Source: G965250275 sp965250275
Lineage (GTDB): Bacteria; Pseudomonadota; Alphaproteobacteria; Rhodobacterales; Rhodobacteraceae
Assembly (NCBI GenBank): GCA_965250275.1
Contig: OZ252297.1
Span: 4,216,001-4,280,000 of the forward strand
Direction: 5' to 3'
DNA length: 64,000 nucleotides
Positions 16,450 to 25,446 of the stretch are shown here, in pieces. Within the stretch, counting starts at the first letter, position 1. Every line of letters starts with the position of its first letter. The notes under the pieces are model-generated. The model made no database searches. It was not told the DNA's origin and saw nothing but the letters and a program-made list of their open reading frames with translations. The translations under genes and the position numbers were made by a program.

Positions 16450-17241
16450 ATGACGGACGTATTGAAAGGAAAACGGGGCCTGATCATGGGCGTGGCCAAT
16501 GATCGCTCCATCGCGTGGGGTATTGCGAAGGCCATGCACGAGGCTGGCGCCGAACTTGCCTTCACCTATCAGGGCGAGGCGTTTGGAAAGCGGCTTGAAC
16601 CACTGGCGCAGTCTATCGGTTCTGACCTGATGTTGGACGTGGATGTGACGGACGATGCCTCTCTGGATTCCGCGTTTGCCGCCCTCGCAGATCGATGGCC
16701 GAACATTGATTTTCTGGTGCACGCAATCGCGTACTCCGACAAATCCGAGCTGTCGGGCCGGTTCCTGGACACCAGCCGCGCCAACTTCAAACACTCGATG
16801 GACATCAGCGCCTACTCTCTGGTCGAGGTTGCCCGCCGCGCCTATCCCATGATGCAGGAGAACGGCGGCACAATCCTTACCCTGACCTATCAGGGCTCGA
16901 ATCGAGTTGTGCCGAATTACAACGTAATGGGTGTTGCCAAAGCTGCCCTGGAAGCGGCCACGCGTTACCTGGCGAACGACCTTGGCCCGGACGGCATCCG
17001 CGTGAATGCCATTTCACCGGGTCCCATGCGCACACTGGCCGGCGCGGCCATTGGCGGCGCGCGCAAGACCTACCGCTTTACCGACCAGAATGCGCCGTTG
17101 CGTGCCAATGCAACTCTCGAAGCTGTGGGCGGAACCGCAGTTTATCTGGCCTCGGACGCCGGATGCTGCACAACGGGCGAGATCATTCGGGTCGACGGTG
17201 GTTTCCATGTGCTGGGTATGCCGCAGCCGGACTTCCTCTGA
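16450..17241 (+). CDS. fabI: Enoyl-ACP reductase FabI (NADH)
   Basis: 263 residues of the SDR-type enoyl reductase. 'GVANDRSIAWGIAKAM' is the FabI cofactor loop, and the Tyr-x6-Lys pair lies in 'YNVMGVAKAAL' after 'LTYQGSNRVVPN'. It catalyses the last reduction of each elongation round and is the target class of triclosan. It starts 10 nt after fabB. It is likely one of several FabI copies, since Rhodobacteraceae commonly encode more than one; that cannot be checked here. Confidence 0.95.
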   Translation: MTDVLKGKRGLIMGVANDRSIAWGIAKAMHEAGAELAFTYQGEAFGKRLEPLAQSIGSDLMLDVDVTDDASLDSAFAALADRWPNIDFLVHAIAYSDKSELSGRFLDTSRANFKHSMDISAYSLVEVARRAYPMMQENGGTILTLTYQGSNRVVPNYNVMGVAKAALEAATRYLANDLGPDGIRVNAISPGPMRTLAGAAIGGARKTYRFTDQNAPLRANATLEAVGGTAVYLASDAGCCTTGEIIRVDGGFHVLGMPQPDFL

Positions 17242-17308
17242 CGCGCAGCCAGATCAAGCTGGATCTTCATCTCCAAGCGTTCAGTCTCTGCGCGAGTTGT
17301 CGATCCGA

Positions 17309-18499
17309 TCACTCCACCGATGCCCCAAAGATCGCGATCGCGACGCCCAGAATTCCCAGTGCAACGAACATGACCATGCGTGTTTTCTCATTCTGACGGC
17401 GCGCGGCCAGTGCCGCGATTACGCATTGCAGCGCATAGTAAATCGCGAAGGCACGGGACGCATAACTGATGATGTCGAACACATTTGACGTCCAGGTCAG
17501 CAAAAGCCCAGCAACGACCAAAAGCGCGTAAGCGTCTCTTGGCTTGATCCTGCCGCCGGTCAACTCTTCGACCAATCCTCCCGAACCGCCCGCGTCCGCG
17601 ACTGCCGCGCTGAACTGTGCACTCAGCGCAGCCCCGACCAGCAGAACTGACAGGATGGGCGCGACGACGGCCATCATGTCGATGATTTCGGTTTCGTCCA
17701 AATGCCGCCCGCCTCGATCGAACGAGAAGGTCAAAAACCCGATGTAAATCAGGTAAATGCCGGCCGACAGCCACTGCGCAAGTCGCATCGACTGGATGCG
17801 AGTCTGGGCGTCATACGTCTCTCCGAGATAGCGTGAGGTTTCGAACCCCTGAACCGTGACAATCAGGCCAAAGAGCAGCACCAACGCGGACCAGCTGCCT
17901 AGCTGGGGTGGAACAAGGACGAGCGCATTGCTCCCAACCTTGCCGTAGAAGTACCAGCCCAATCCGAAGACCAGCCCCGCGATTATCGCCAGTTTGATCC
18001 CAACTGTGACCTGCTCCATGCGCTCCAACGCGCCAAAGCCATAGGCCCACCCCACGAACAGGATGATGAGAAACACCCCCGTGGTCAGCAGCCGGGCATG
18101 GTAGGCGTCATCGAGCTCTGTCAGGCTAAGCCCGAACTCGCCGAACAGGTTCAGATAATACGCCACCGAGATGACATAAGCGAAGGCCAACGCCCAGGAC
18201 GCCAGGGTTTCAAGCCGCCTTTCTGCGCGGCTGCGCGGCACATCGGAGGCGATGGTCCCAATATTGTATCGGATCGCCCCGCCAAACGCGTAGGCGGCGG
18301 CGCAAAGGGCTATCATCGCCAGCGGCGCAAGGTACCCGAACCCATTGTGCAATATGGGCCCGATCACGAGGAACCCGCTGCCGATAATCGAAGCCAAGGG
18401 CGTGATCGTTGCCCGCCAAAGCGTTGCATTGGCCAGGCGCGGCATGAGCATCAAAGCGGCGGTTCCAATAACCACCGCCATGATCAGGGCGTTCAGCAT
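17309..18499 (-). CDS. Multi-spanning APC-like membrane protein, unknown function
   Basis: 396 residues with about 10-11 hydrophobic segments. The N-terminal 'TITPLASIIGSGFLVIGPIL' resembles the broken first helix (GSG/GTG) of the amino acid-polyamine-cation superfamily. Later segments such as 'GFGALERMEQVTVGIKLAIIAGLVFGLGWYF' and 'SALVLLFGLIVTVQGFETSRYLGETY' also fit a secondary transporter. No substrate motif is recognisable. AGGACA lies before the start. It converges with fabI and has no operon partner, so genomic context does not help. Confidence 0.75.
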   Translation of the reverse strand: MLNALIMAVVIGTAALMLMPRLANATLWRATITPLASIIGSGFLVIGPILHNGFGYLAPLAMIALCAAAYAFGGAIRYNIGTIASDVPRSRAERRLETLASWALAFAYVISVAYYLNLFGEFGLSLTELDDAYHARLLTTGVFLIILFVGWAYGFGALERMEQVTVGIKLAIIAGLVFGLGWYFYGKVGSNALVLVPPQLGSWSALVLLFGLIVTVQGFETSRYLGETYDAQTRIQSMRLAQWLSAGIYLIYIGFLTFSFDRGGRHLDETEIIDMMAVVAPILSVLLVGAALSAQFSAAVADAGGSGGLVEELTGGRIKPRDAYALLVVAGLLLTWTSNVFDIISYASRAFAIYYALQCVIAALAARRQNEKTRMVMFVALGILGVAIAIFGASVE

Positions 18500-18659
18500 G
18501 GTTGGTCTTGTCCTGCTCGATTGCCCTATTGCACCTGCCCATCAATCGCACGTCAAGTTTTCACTCAGCGCAACCTGCAACTGTTGATTGTTTCAAATGT
18601 TCCGGATTTTTCCACGCTCTGGTCACCAACCCGCCATAGTTTCCGGACAGGCTACAATC

Positions 18660-18872
18660 ATGAGCAAAACAAATCTGGACTTCACAGCGCCTGATCGCGC
18701 CATCATTGCCCGGACCCGGCCTAACCGCTGGGCCCTTAAGGGGCTGCTGGCGATCGGTCTGATGGTTCTGGTTCTGGTGGTGCTTTCGGAACTGTCGATC
18801 ATGGGCAATCCGCAAAGCGAAGACCCACTTTCGGACCGCCGTCTTGCGCAAACGCTTTTGCAACGCCCCTGA
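18660..18872 (+). CDS. Small single-helix membrane protein (70 aa), hypothetical
   Basis: From the ATG at 18660 the product is about 70 residues: a basic N-terminus (DRAIIARTRPNRWALKG), one strong hydrophobic helix (LLAIGLMVLVLVVLSEL) and a charged C-terminus ending QRP. The positive-inside pattern and clean helix make it plausible, but the ribosome site is weak. It lies in the divergent gap upstream of the APC-like gene and 153 nt before the dehalogenase. I do not recognise it. Confidence 0.45.
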   Translation: MSKTNLDFTAPDRAIIARTRPNRWALKGLLAIGLMVLVLVVLSELSIMGNPQSEDPLSDRRLAQTLLQRP

Positions 18873-19024
18873 TTGCCCGCTTTCTTTGCGTGCTTTGAGG
18901 CGTGTGGGCCTGAATGGGTCCAAGGCTTTGCGCCTGCGCAATGCGATCCCGCTCCACTCCTCGGTCTTCGTCTTTCCCCTGCCCGCGCGCTGTGCCAGTG
19001 TGCAGCCAAAGACCGGAGGACCGC

Positions 19025-19711
19025 ATGGCCATAACCACCTGCGTGTTTGATGCGTATGGCACATTGTTCGATGTTGCGGCGGCCGCACGACAAGCGGCCG
19101 CAGAACCAGAGTTCGCGGCATTGTCGGAGCGATGGCCCGCGCTCGCCAATCACTGGCGCCTGAAGCAATTGCAATATACGTGGCTGCGCGCGATCACCCA
19201 CGCCCATACCGATTTCTGGGAGGTAACCCAGAACGGGCTGGACTGGGCGCTCGAGGCGACCGGCCTTGATGGCGATGCAGCGCTGCGCCAGCGGCTCTTG
19301 GACCTGTACTGGGAATTGCAAGCGTACCCCGAAGTACCCGACATGCTGCGCGCCCTGAAAGATGGCGGGTTGCAGACCGCAATTCTCTCCAACGGGTCTC
19401 CCGATATGTTGTCCGGCGCGGTAGAGTCGGCTGGGATTGGGCCGGTGCTCAACGACGTTCTTTCAGTCGAAAGCGTTGGCATCTTCAAACCCGACAGCAA
19501 GGTTTATGACCTCGTTGGCCAGAGGTTTGGCTGTGCCGACGACGAAGTCTTGTTTGTGTCCTCAAACGGCTGGGATGCGGCGGGGGCGGCTGGCTATGGG
19601 TTTGATACGGTGTGGGTCAATCGCGCGGGCGAGCCGGTCGACAGGTTGCCCTGGACACCTCGGAACGTGCTGACAGATTTGACCAGAATCCCCGAGGTCG
19701 CGGGTCTCTGA
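19025..19711 (+). CDS. Haloacid dehalogenase, type II (HAD superfamily)
   Basis: 228 residues. The HAD nucleophile Asp is in 'CVFDAYGTLFDV', a Ser in 'AILSNGSPDML', a Lys in 'GIFKPDSKVYDLV' and the acidic loop in 'FVSSNGWDAAGAAGYG'. The last, S-S-N-x-W-D, is characteristic of L-2-haloacid dehalogenases, which turn 2-haloacids into 2-hydroxyacids. CGGAGG precedes the ATG at 19025. Its TGA overlaps the next ATG (TGATG), so the hydrolase that follows is translationally coupled. Confidence 0.88.
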   Translation: MAITTCVFDAYGTLFDVAAAARQAAAEPEFAALSERWPALANHWRLKQLQYTWLRAITHAHTDFWEVTQNGLDWALEATGLDGDAALRQRLLDLYWELQAYPEVPDMLRALKDGGLQTAILSNGSPDMLSGAVESAGIGPVLNDVLSVESVGIFKPDSKVYDLVGQRFGCADDEVLFVSSNGWDAAGAAGYGFDTVWVNRAGEPVDRLPWTPRNVLTDLTRIPEVAGL

Positions 19712-20550
19712 TGCCCAAGTTCCGCACTTCGGATGGCCTCAATCTTTATTACGAAGACGACGGTCCTGAGGGGCCGCCCCTGCTCTGTCTGCCCGGCCTG
19801 ACGCGAAATGCCCGCGATTTCGACCTTTTTGCCCCCCATGCCAAGCGTCTGCGCCTGATCCGTCTGGACAGCAGGGGGCGTGGGCAATCCGACTATGATC
19901 CCGACTACACGAACTACAACGTGCTGCGCGAAGCCGGCGACGTTGTTGAACTGCTGGATCATCTCAACCTGAGCAAGATCAGCATCCTCGGCACCTCGCG
20001 CGGCGGCCTGATCGCCATGCTCTTGGCCTCAAGCCATGCCGAACGGCTGGCGGCGGTGGTGTTGAACGATGTCGGCCCGGTGATTGGCGCCGCAGGTATT
20101 GCGCGGATCATGGGCTATGTGGGCAAACCGCCCTCGGCGCGCTCCTATGACGAAGCCGCTGCGACGCTTCAAGGGGTGATGGCGGCGGAGTTTCCCGGCG
20201 TTGCATTCGAGGTCTGGCGCGCACAAGCCGAGGCACAATACAGATTTGACGAGGCCACGAACCGTCTGCACCTGCGATATGATGCGAACATAGGAACCGC
20301 ATTGCGCGAACAGGCCGCAGCCAACGCAGCGCCGGATTTGTGGCCCCTGTTCGATGCATTGCGCGCGATCCCGTGCGGCGTTCTGCGCGGCGCGAACTCC
20401 AGTGTTCTGGAGGCGGATACGCTGTCCAAGATGCAGGCAAGGAACGCGAACCTTCTTGTCGCGGAGGTTCCGGACAGGGGACATGTGCCTTTCTTGAACG
20501 AAACCGAAGCCTTGGAGCTCATCGACACCGTACTGGAGCAAGTCGCATGA
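19711..20550 (+). CDS. Alpha/beta hydrolase
   Basis: 279 residues with the alpha/beta hydrolase pattern: 'LLCLPGLTRNARDF' oxyanion hole, 'RLDSRGRGQSDYD', nucleophile elbow in 'ILGTSRGGLIA', and a late His in 'VPDRGHVPFLNE'. Its nucleophile context GTSRGG is typical of a Rhodobacteraceae hydrolase subgroup. It starts inside the stop of the dehalogenase gene and its stop overlaps the start of the dehydratase gene (ATGA), so the three are one coupled unit. Substrate unknown. Confidence 0.85.
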   Translation: MPKFRTSDGLNLYYEDDGPEGPPLLCLPGLTRNARDFDLFAPHAKRLRLIRLDSRGRGQSDYDPDYTNYNVLREAGDVVELLDHLNLSKISILGTSRGGLIAMLLASSHAERLAAVVLNDVGPVIGAAGIARIMGYVGKPPSARSYDEAAATLQGVMAAEFPGVAFEVWRAQAEAQYRFDEATNRLHLRYDANIGTALREQAAANAAPDLWPLFDALRAIPCGVLRGANSSVLEADTLSKMQARNANLLVAEVPDRGHVPFLNETEALELIDTVLEQVA

Positions 20551-21524
20551 CCGATATCGCCATGATCGAAGCGGCCGCAGATCGTTTGAGGGGACAAGCA
20601 CGACGCACGCCGCTTCTGTCCTCTCCGTTTCTGGATGAGATCGCCGGTCGACGCATCCTGATCAAAGCCGAATGCCTGCAACATACTGGCAGTTTCAAGT
20701 TCCGGGGGGCCTGGTCCGCCGTCTCGGCACTGCCCGAACACATTCGAAAGCAAGGGGTCATCGCGTTTTCGAGCGGCAATCATGCGCAGGGCGTGGCAAT
20801 GGCGGCCCAGCGGCATGGCGTGTCGTCCGTGATCGTCATGCCATCGGACGCACCGGATCTGAAAATCGAAAATACCCGCGCACTGGGCGCAGAAGTCGTG
20901 CTCTATGATCGCGCGTCCGAAGACCGAGACAGCATTGGGGCCCGCCTGGCACAAGAGCGGGGGCTCACGCTGATCAAACCCTTCGATGAACCACAGGTCA
21001 TTGCCGGACAGGGCACAACCGGGCTGGAAATCGCCGACCAAGCCGCCGAAGTCGGTGTGACCGCCGCAGACGTTCTGGTGTGCTGCGGTGGCGGCGGGCT
21101 GAGTTCCGGCATCGCCCTTGCGCTTGAGGCGCGGGCGCCCGGGATGCGGGTGCGTTCGGTGGAGCCGCAGGGTTTCGACGATGTAGCCCGCTCGCTGGCG
21201 ACCGGCACTGTTCAGCGCAATGCACAGAGCGCGGGCTCGCTCTGTGATGCGATCCTGACGCCCGAGCCGGGTCAGATCACCTTCCCGATTCTGAAACGGC
21301 TGGCCGGGCCCGGACTGGTTGTGACCGAAGAAGAGGCGTTGCGGGCAATGGCGCTCGCCTTTCTGCGCCTGAAGATTGTGCTGGAACCGGGGGGAGCGGT
21401 GGCCTTGGCAGCAGCCCTGTTTCATCCGAATGAGACACAAGGAGACGACGTCATCGCCGTCGCCTCTGGCGGCAATGTGGATGCTGACGTGTTCCGCAAG
21501 GCGCTCGAACTGATGCCGGCCTGA
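20547..21524 (+). CDS. Threonine/serine dehydratase (PLP, fold type II)
   Basis: 325 residues. The PLP Lys is in 'LQHTGSFKFRGAWSA', the Asn loop in 'FSSGNHAQGVAMAA', the Gly-rich phosphate cradle in 'VCCGGGGLSSGIA' and the C-terminal 'LEPGGAVALAAAL'. No ACT-type regulatory domain is present, so it resembles catabolic threonine or serine/hydroxyaspartate dehydratases giving a 2-oxoacid and ammonia. The ATG at 20547 overlaps the TGA of the previous gene. Specificity among Thr, Ser and hydroxyaspartate cannot be decided from sequence. Confidence 0.88.
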   Translation: MTDIAMIEAAADRLRGQARRTPLLSSPFLDEIAGRRILIKAECLQHTGSFKFRGAWSAVSALPEHIRKQGVIAFSSGNHAQGVAMAAQRHGVSSVIVMPSDAPDLKIENTRALGAEVVLYDRASEDRDSIGARLAQERGLTLIKPFDEPQVIAGQGTTGLEIADQAAEVGVTAADVLVCCGGGGLSSGIALALEARAPGMRVRSVEPQGFDDVARSLATGTVQRNAQSAGSLCDAILTPEPGQITFPILKRLAGPGLVVTEEEALRAMALAFLRLKIVLEPGGAVALAAALFHPNETQGDDVIAVASGGNVDADVFRKALELMPA

Positions 21525-21670
21525 GCCGGGGATGAACGTCAGGCGCTGGCCAGCATGTCGTGCAGGCCAGGTGATGTCTGCGCCTGCGCGGCCATATCAC
21601 GGGCGGAGCATGCTTTACCTTCTCCGCTGCGCCTGCCTAAACTGCAGCGATGGCAAAGGGGGGAGCAAGC

Positions 21671-22459
21671 ATGCGCATCGCAGATCTGGGCGACGTTCAG
21701 CTGCACTATCGTGTCGATGGAGACCCCGATGGTGCTCCGGTGGTGTTCGCCAACTCTCTGGGCACGGATCTGCGACTTTGGGACAAGATCATTCCGCTGC
21801 TGCCGGACGGGCTGCGCCTGATCCGGTATGACAAGCGCGGGCACGGGCTGTCCTCTCTGCCCCCGGCACCCTATGCAATGGGGGGATTGGTCCGGGATCT
21901 GGAACGCCTGCTCGACCATCTCGAGGTGCGGGACTGTATGCTGGTCGGCCTCTCCATCGGCGGCATGATCGCGCAGGGATTGGCGGTCAAGCGGCTGGAT
22001 CTTGTGCGCGCCATGGTGCTGTCAAACACCGGAGCAAAGATCGGCACACCCGAACTTTGGGCCGATCGCATCGCGGCCGTGCAGAAGGACGGTATCGAAA
22101 GTCTGGCTGATGCCGTGATGGAACGGTGGTTTTCCAAGGCGTTCCGTGAGACGCCTGAGTTGCAACTCTGGCGAAACATGCTGGTCCGGCAACCCGACGA
22201 CGGGTATGCGGGATGCTCAGCCGCCATCTCGGGCACAGATTTTTACACCCCAACCAGTGGCTTGCGCTTGCCAACACTCGGCATAGCAGGGGATGCGGAT
22301 GGGTCCACCCCACCTGATCTGGTGCGGGAAACGGTTGGCCTGATACCCGGCTCCCGCTTTGAGTTGATCCGTAAGGCCGGGCACCTTCCTTGCGTCGAAC
22401 AGCCGGAAGCCTACGCAGCACTTCTCACCGATTTCCTAAAAGAGGTGGGCCATGTCTGA
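21671..22459 (+). CDS. pcaD: 3-oxoadipate enol-lactonase
   Basis: 262 residues of the alpha/beta hydrolase fold. 'VVFANSLGTDLRLWD' and 'IRYDKRGHGLS' are characteristic of PcaD; the nucleophile is in 'LVGLSIGGMIAQG' and the His in 'IRKAGHLPCVEQPE'. It hydrolyses 3-oxoadipate enol-lactone to 3-oxoadipate in the protocatechuate branch of the beta-ketoadipate pathway. AAGGGGGGA lies just before the ATG at 21671. It heads pcaDCHGB and overlaps pcaC by 8 nt. The 146-nt gap upstream should hold the operon promoter; I see no ATAACC/GGTTAA-type PcaQ site in it. Confidence 0.93.
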   Translation: MRIADLGDVQLHYRVDGDPDGAPVVFANSLGTDLRLWDKIIPLLPDGLRLIRYDKRGHGLSSLPPAPYAMGGLVRDLERLLDHLEVRDCMLVGLSIGGMIAQGLAVKRLDLVRAMVLSNTGAKIGTPELWADRIAAVQKDGIESLADAVMERWFSKAFRETPELQLWRNMLVRQPDDGYAGCSAAISGTDFYTPTSGLRLPTLGIAGDADGSTPPDLVRETVGLIPGSRFELIRKAGHLPCVEQPEAYAALLTDFLKEVGHV

Positions 22460-22832
22460 CACCTACGATCGGGGAATGCGCGTCCGGCGTGCCGTGCTCG
22501 GAGACGCTCATGTCGATCGGGCCGAAGCGGCAAAAACCCAGCTCGACGCGCCGTTCCAGACCTTGATCACGGAAGGCGCCTGGGGAACGGTGTGGGCCAG
22601 CGACGCGATTTCGCTGCGAGAGCGGTCCATGCTGACGCTGGCGTTGCTGGCAGCAACTGGCAACTTCGAAGAGATCCCGATGCATGTTCGCGCCTGTGCC
22701 AATACCGGCGCCAGCCCGACCGACGTGATGGAGGTGTTCCAGCATGTCGCCATCTATGCCGGCGTGCCGCGCGCCAACCACGCCATTAAACTGGCCAAGG
22801 CCACATTCGCCGAGATGGAAGACAATCCATGA
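22452..22832 (+). CDS. pcaC: 4-carboxymuconolactone decarboxylase
   Basis: 126 residues, standard length. It decarboxylates 4-carboxymuconolactone to 3-oxoadipate enol-lactone. The AhpD-like fold is visible in 'WASDAISLRERSMLTLALLAATGNFEEIPMH' with the conserved 'EVFQHVAIYAGVPRANHAIKLAK'. It overlaps pcaD by 8 nt and pcaH by 4 nt (ATGA). Confidence 0.95.
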   Translation: MSDTYDRGMRVRRAVLGDAHVDRAEAAKTQLDAPFQTLITEGAWGTVWASDAISLRERSMLTLALLAATGNFEEIPMHVRACANTGASPTDVMEVFQHVAIYAGVPRANHAIKLAKATFAEMEDNP

Positions 22833-23539
22833 CCCTCTTGCCAAGAAGCCGTGCCCAGCATCCGGTGAGTTACGCACCGGGATACAAATCCAGCGTCCCG
22901 CGCAGCCCGCGATTGCCATTGCTGTCAATGCCTGCGACCGAGACCGAGGAAACTGGGCCAGTCTTTGGCCACGGTTTGATCGGCGAACACGACAACAACC
23001 TCGTGCTGAACTACACCGGCCAGCCCGCCATTGGGGAACGGGTGGTCTTGCATGGTCGCCTGATGGACGAAAACGCACGCCCGATCCCGGATGCGCTGAT
23101 CGAGATTTGGCAAGCGAATGCCGGTGGGCGCTATCGACACAAGAAGGATGGCTATCTTGCCCCGCTCGATCCGAATTTCGGAGGGTGCGGAAGGACCCTG
23201 ACCGGGCCGGACGGAAGCTACGAGTTTCTGACGGTCCGGCCCGGAGCCTATCCCTGGCCAAACGGACCAAATGATTGGCGCCCCATGCATGTTCATTTCT
23301 CGGTCTTTGGCCCGTCTTTTGGACAAAGACTGATCACACAAATGTATTTTGAAGGGGATCCGCTGATCGCGCGCTGCCCCATTGTTGCGACGTTGCCGGA
23401 TGCCGATGCTGTGGGCCGTCTGGTTGCGCCACTGGACATGTCGCGCACAATTCCAATGAACTGTCTCGCCTACAAGTTTGACATTGTCCTGCGGGGCCAT
23501 CGGCAGACCATGTTCGAGAACCGGATGGAGGGTCTGTGA
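22829..23539 (+). CDS. pcaH: Protocatechuate 3,4-dioxygenase, beta subunit
   Basis: 236 residues. This is the iron-bearing subunit of the intradiol dioxygenase that cleaves protocatechuate to 3-carboxy-cis,cis-muconate. The Fe(III) ligands are recognisable: Tyr in 'GGRYRHKKD', Tyr in 'GAYPW' and the His pair in 'WRPMHVHFSVFG'. The N-terminal 'HPVSYAPGYKSSVPRSP' is typical of PcaH. It overlaps pcaC and pcaG (TGATG), so HG are made stoichiometrically. Confidence 0.96.
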   Translation: MTLLPRSRAQHPVSYAPGYKSSVPRSPRLPLLSMPATETEETGPVFGHGLIGEHDNNLVLNYTGQPAIGERVVLHGRLMDENARPIPDALIEIWQANAGGRYRHKKDGYLAPLDPNFGGCGRTLTGPDGSYEFLTVRPGAYPWPNGPNDWRPMHVHFSVFGPSFGQRLITQMYFEGDPLIARCPIVATLPDADAVGRLVAPLDMSRTIPMNCLAYKFDIVLRGHRQTMFENRMEGL

Positions 23540-24105
23540 TGGTGCAGGACCTGAGCAAATTGACAGAAACCCCGTCGCAAACAGCTGGCCCCTATGTCCA
23601 CATCGGGTGTGTGCCAAACTTCGCCGGGGTGAACGGCATTTACGACATTGTCCCCGGCGAGACCCCATTTCCGGATGACGTGCCGGGTGATCGCATCACA
23701 GTGCGCGGCGCAATCTTTGACGGTGTTGGCATGGCCTTGCGGGACGTCCTGATCGAAAGCTGGCAGGCCGGACACGACGGCGCTTTTGGTCCTGGAACCC
23801 ATGGGTTTGGCCGGATGGCCGCCGATGCCGAAACCGGGGAATGGGAGTTGCGTACGGTGCGTCCCGGCGCCAACCAGGGGCAAGCCCCGCACATCGCGCT
23901 TTGGATCGTTGCACGTGGCATAAACATCGGACTGCAAACTAGGATCTACTTTCCCGAAGACAACCACGACTCTGACCCGGTCCTGTCACGCATTGAGCAC
24001 AGGTCCCGCGTCAAGACACTGATTGCCCGACCCGATGGCAAGGGTCTATACCGCTTCGACGTCCACCTTCAGGGGGACCAAGAAACCGTCTTTCTGGACA
24101 TCTGA
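23539..24105 (+). CDS. pcaG: Protocatechuate 3,4-dioxygenase, alpha subunit
   Basis: 188 residues. Structural partner of PcaH: it has the intradiol dioxygenase fold ('ETPSQTAGPYVHIGCVP', 'IESWQAGHDGAF', 'APHIALWIVARGI') but lacks the iron His-x-His pair, as normal for the alpha subunit. The ATG overlaps the pcaH TGA by one base; a GTG one codon earlier is also possible. pcaB starts immediately after its stop. Confidence 0.95.
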   Translation: MVQDLSKLTETPSQTAGPYVHIGCVPNFAGVNGIYDIVPGETPFPDDVPGDRITVRGAIFDGVGMALRDVLIESWQAGHDGAFGPGTHGFGRMAADAETGEWELRTVRPGANQGQAPHIALWIVARGINIGLQTRIYFPEDNHDSDPVLSRIEHRSRVKTLIARPDGKGLYRFDVHLQGDQETVFLDI

Positions 24106-25446
24106 ATGGCCGGCTCCCCTTTCGACAGCACCCTTTATGCCGGGCTCTTTCCGACCGGCGATGTGCGTGCGCTCTGGTCCGATCGCTCCGAGATCCGCGC
24201 CATGTTGCTGGTTGAAGGTGCCCTGGCACGGGTGCAGGGCGAATTGGGAGTGATCCCCCGGAAAGGCGCCGAGCAGATCTCCAAAGCCGCGCTAGAGGTT
24301 CAGATTGATGCCACCACGCTTTCTGAACCTACAGCACAGAACGGCGTTCCCATTCCCGGGCTGGTGGCTGCGTTCCGGGAGGCAATGGCTGCATCCGAGC
24401 ACGCTCAATATGTGCATTGGGGAGCAACGTCGCAGGACATCATCGACACAGCGCTTGTGCTGCGTTTGCGCCAGTCGCTCGCTTTGATCGCTGAGGACCT
24501 CACAATGCTGCTCAGGTCTTTGGGAGAGGGCGCTGGCAGATATGCGGATTTGCCTTTGGCTGCGAGAACGTATGGGCAGAACGCCACGCCCACCAGCTTT
24601 GGCGCCATTCTGGCCAGTTGGGGCGCACCACTTTTAGAGCTCTCTGGCCAACTCGACGCGCTCAAAGAAACGTGTCTCTGGGTGTCTCTGTCGGGAGCGG
24701 CCGGCACGTCGTCCGCCCTCGGGCCGCAGGCAGCCGAGATGCGCGCTGCTCTGGCCAAAGAGCTTGGTCTCATCGACCCGCAGCGCAGTTGGCATACCGA
24801 CAGAACGCCCCTGCTTCGGATTGGCGATTGGCTGACCCGACTTACCCTTGCAACGGCAAAAATCGGTGCAGATGCCATTGCAATGACGCAGTCCGGAGTG
24901 GAAGAGCTGCAACTGGGGGGCTCTGGCGCGTCTTCCACCATGCCGCAAAAACAGAACCCGGTTGGCCCTTCGGTGCTCGTGGCACTTGCCCGACAAGCAA
25001 CAGGAGCAAACACCACCCTGCAAAACGCAAGCGTTCATCAGTATCAGCGGGATGGCGCAGCGTGGTTCACCGAATGGCTTTGCCTGCCGCAGATTGTACT
25101 GAGCGCTGCAAGTGCAGCTCGGACTGCCCGCACGGTTCTGGAGGATATCGAACCCGCGCCGGAGAATATGACCGCGGTGTTTGAGCAAGGGTTGGATTTG
25201 ATACACGCCGAAGCCTTGAGTTTTGCGCTCTGCTCGACGATGGCGCGCCCGGACGCTCAGGCGGCTGTCAAAACTCTGTGCAAGACAGCCCGTGAAACCC
25301 AAACACCCTTGCGGTTTCTGGTTCAAAAGGAATGGCCAGATCTGGACCTGTCTGGGGTCTTTGACCCGGCGCATCAGATGGGGACCGCTCCGGCGGATGC
25401 GCGGCGCTTCGCGGAATTGGTGCAGGAAAAACTCCGGCAAGAATGA
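24106..25446 (+). CDS. pcaB: 3-carboxy-cis,cis-muconate cycloisomerase
   Basis: 446 residues of the fumarase/aspartase superfamily. It lactonises 3-carboxy-cis,cis-muconate to 4-carboxymuconolactone. 'YVHWGATSQDIIDTALVL' and the flexible loop 'GSGASSTMPQKQNPVGPSV' carry the superfamily catalytic Ser and Lys. Start follows the pcaG stop with no gap; its own stop overlaps the MFS gene (ATGA). Confidence 0.95.
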   Translation: MAGSPFDSTLYAGLFPTGDVRALWSDRSEIRAMLLVEGALARVQGELGVIPRKGAEQISKAALEVQIDATTLSEPTAQNGVPIPGLVAAFREAMAASEHAQYVHWGATSQDIIDTALVLRLRQSLALIAEDLTMLLRSLGEGAGRYADLPLAARTYGQNATPTSFGAILASWGAPLLELSGQLDALKETCLWVSLSGAAGTSSALGPQAAEMRAALAKELGLIDPQRSWHTDRTPLLRIGDWLTRLTLATAKIGADAIAMTQSGVEELQLGGSGASSTMPQKQNPVGPSVLVALARQATGANTTLQNASVHQYQRDGAAWFTEWLCLPQIVLSAASAARTARTVLEDIEPAPENMTAVFEQGLDLIHAEALSFALCSTMARPDAQAAVKTLCKTARETQTPLRFLVQKEWPDLDLSGVFDPAHQMGTAPADARRFAELVQEKLRQE

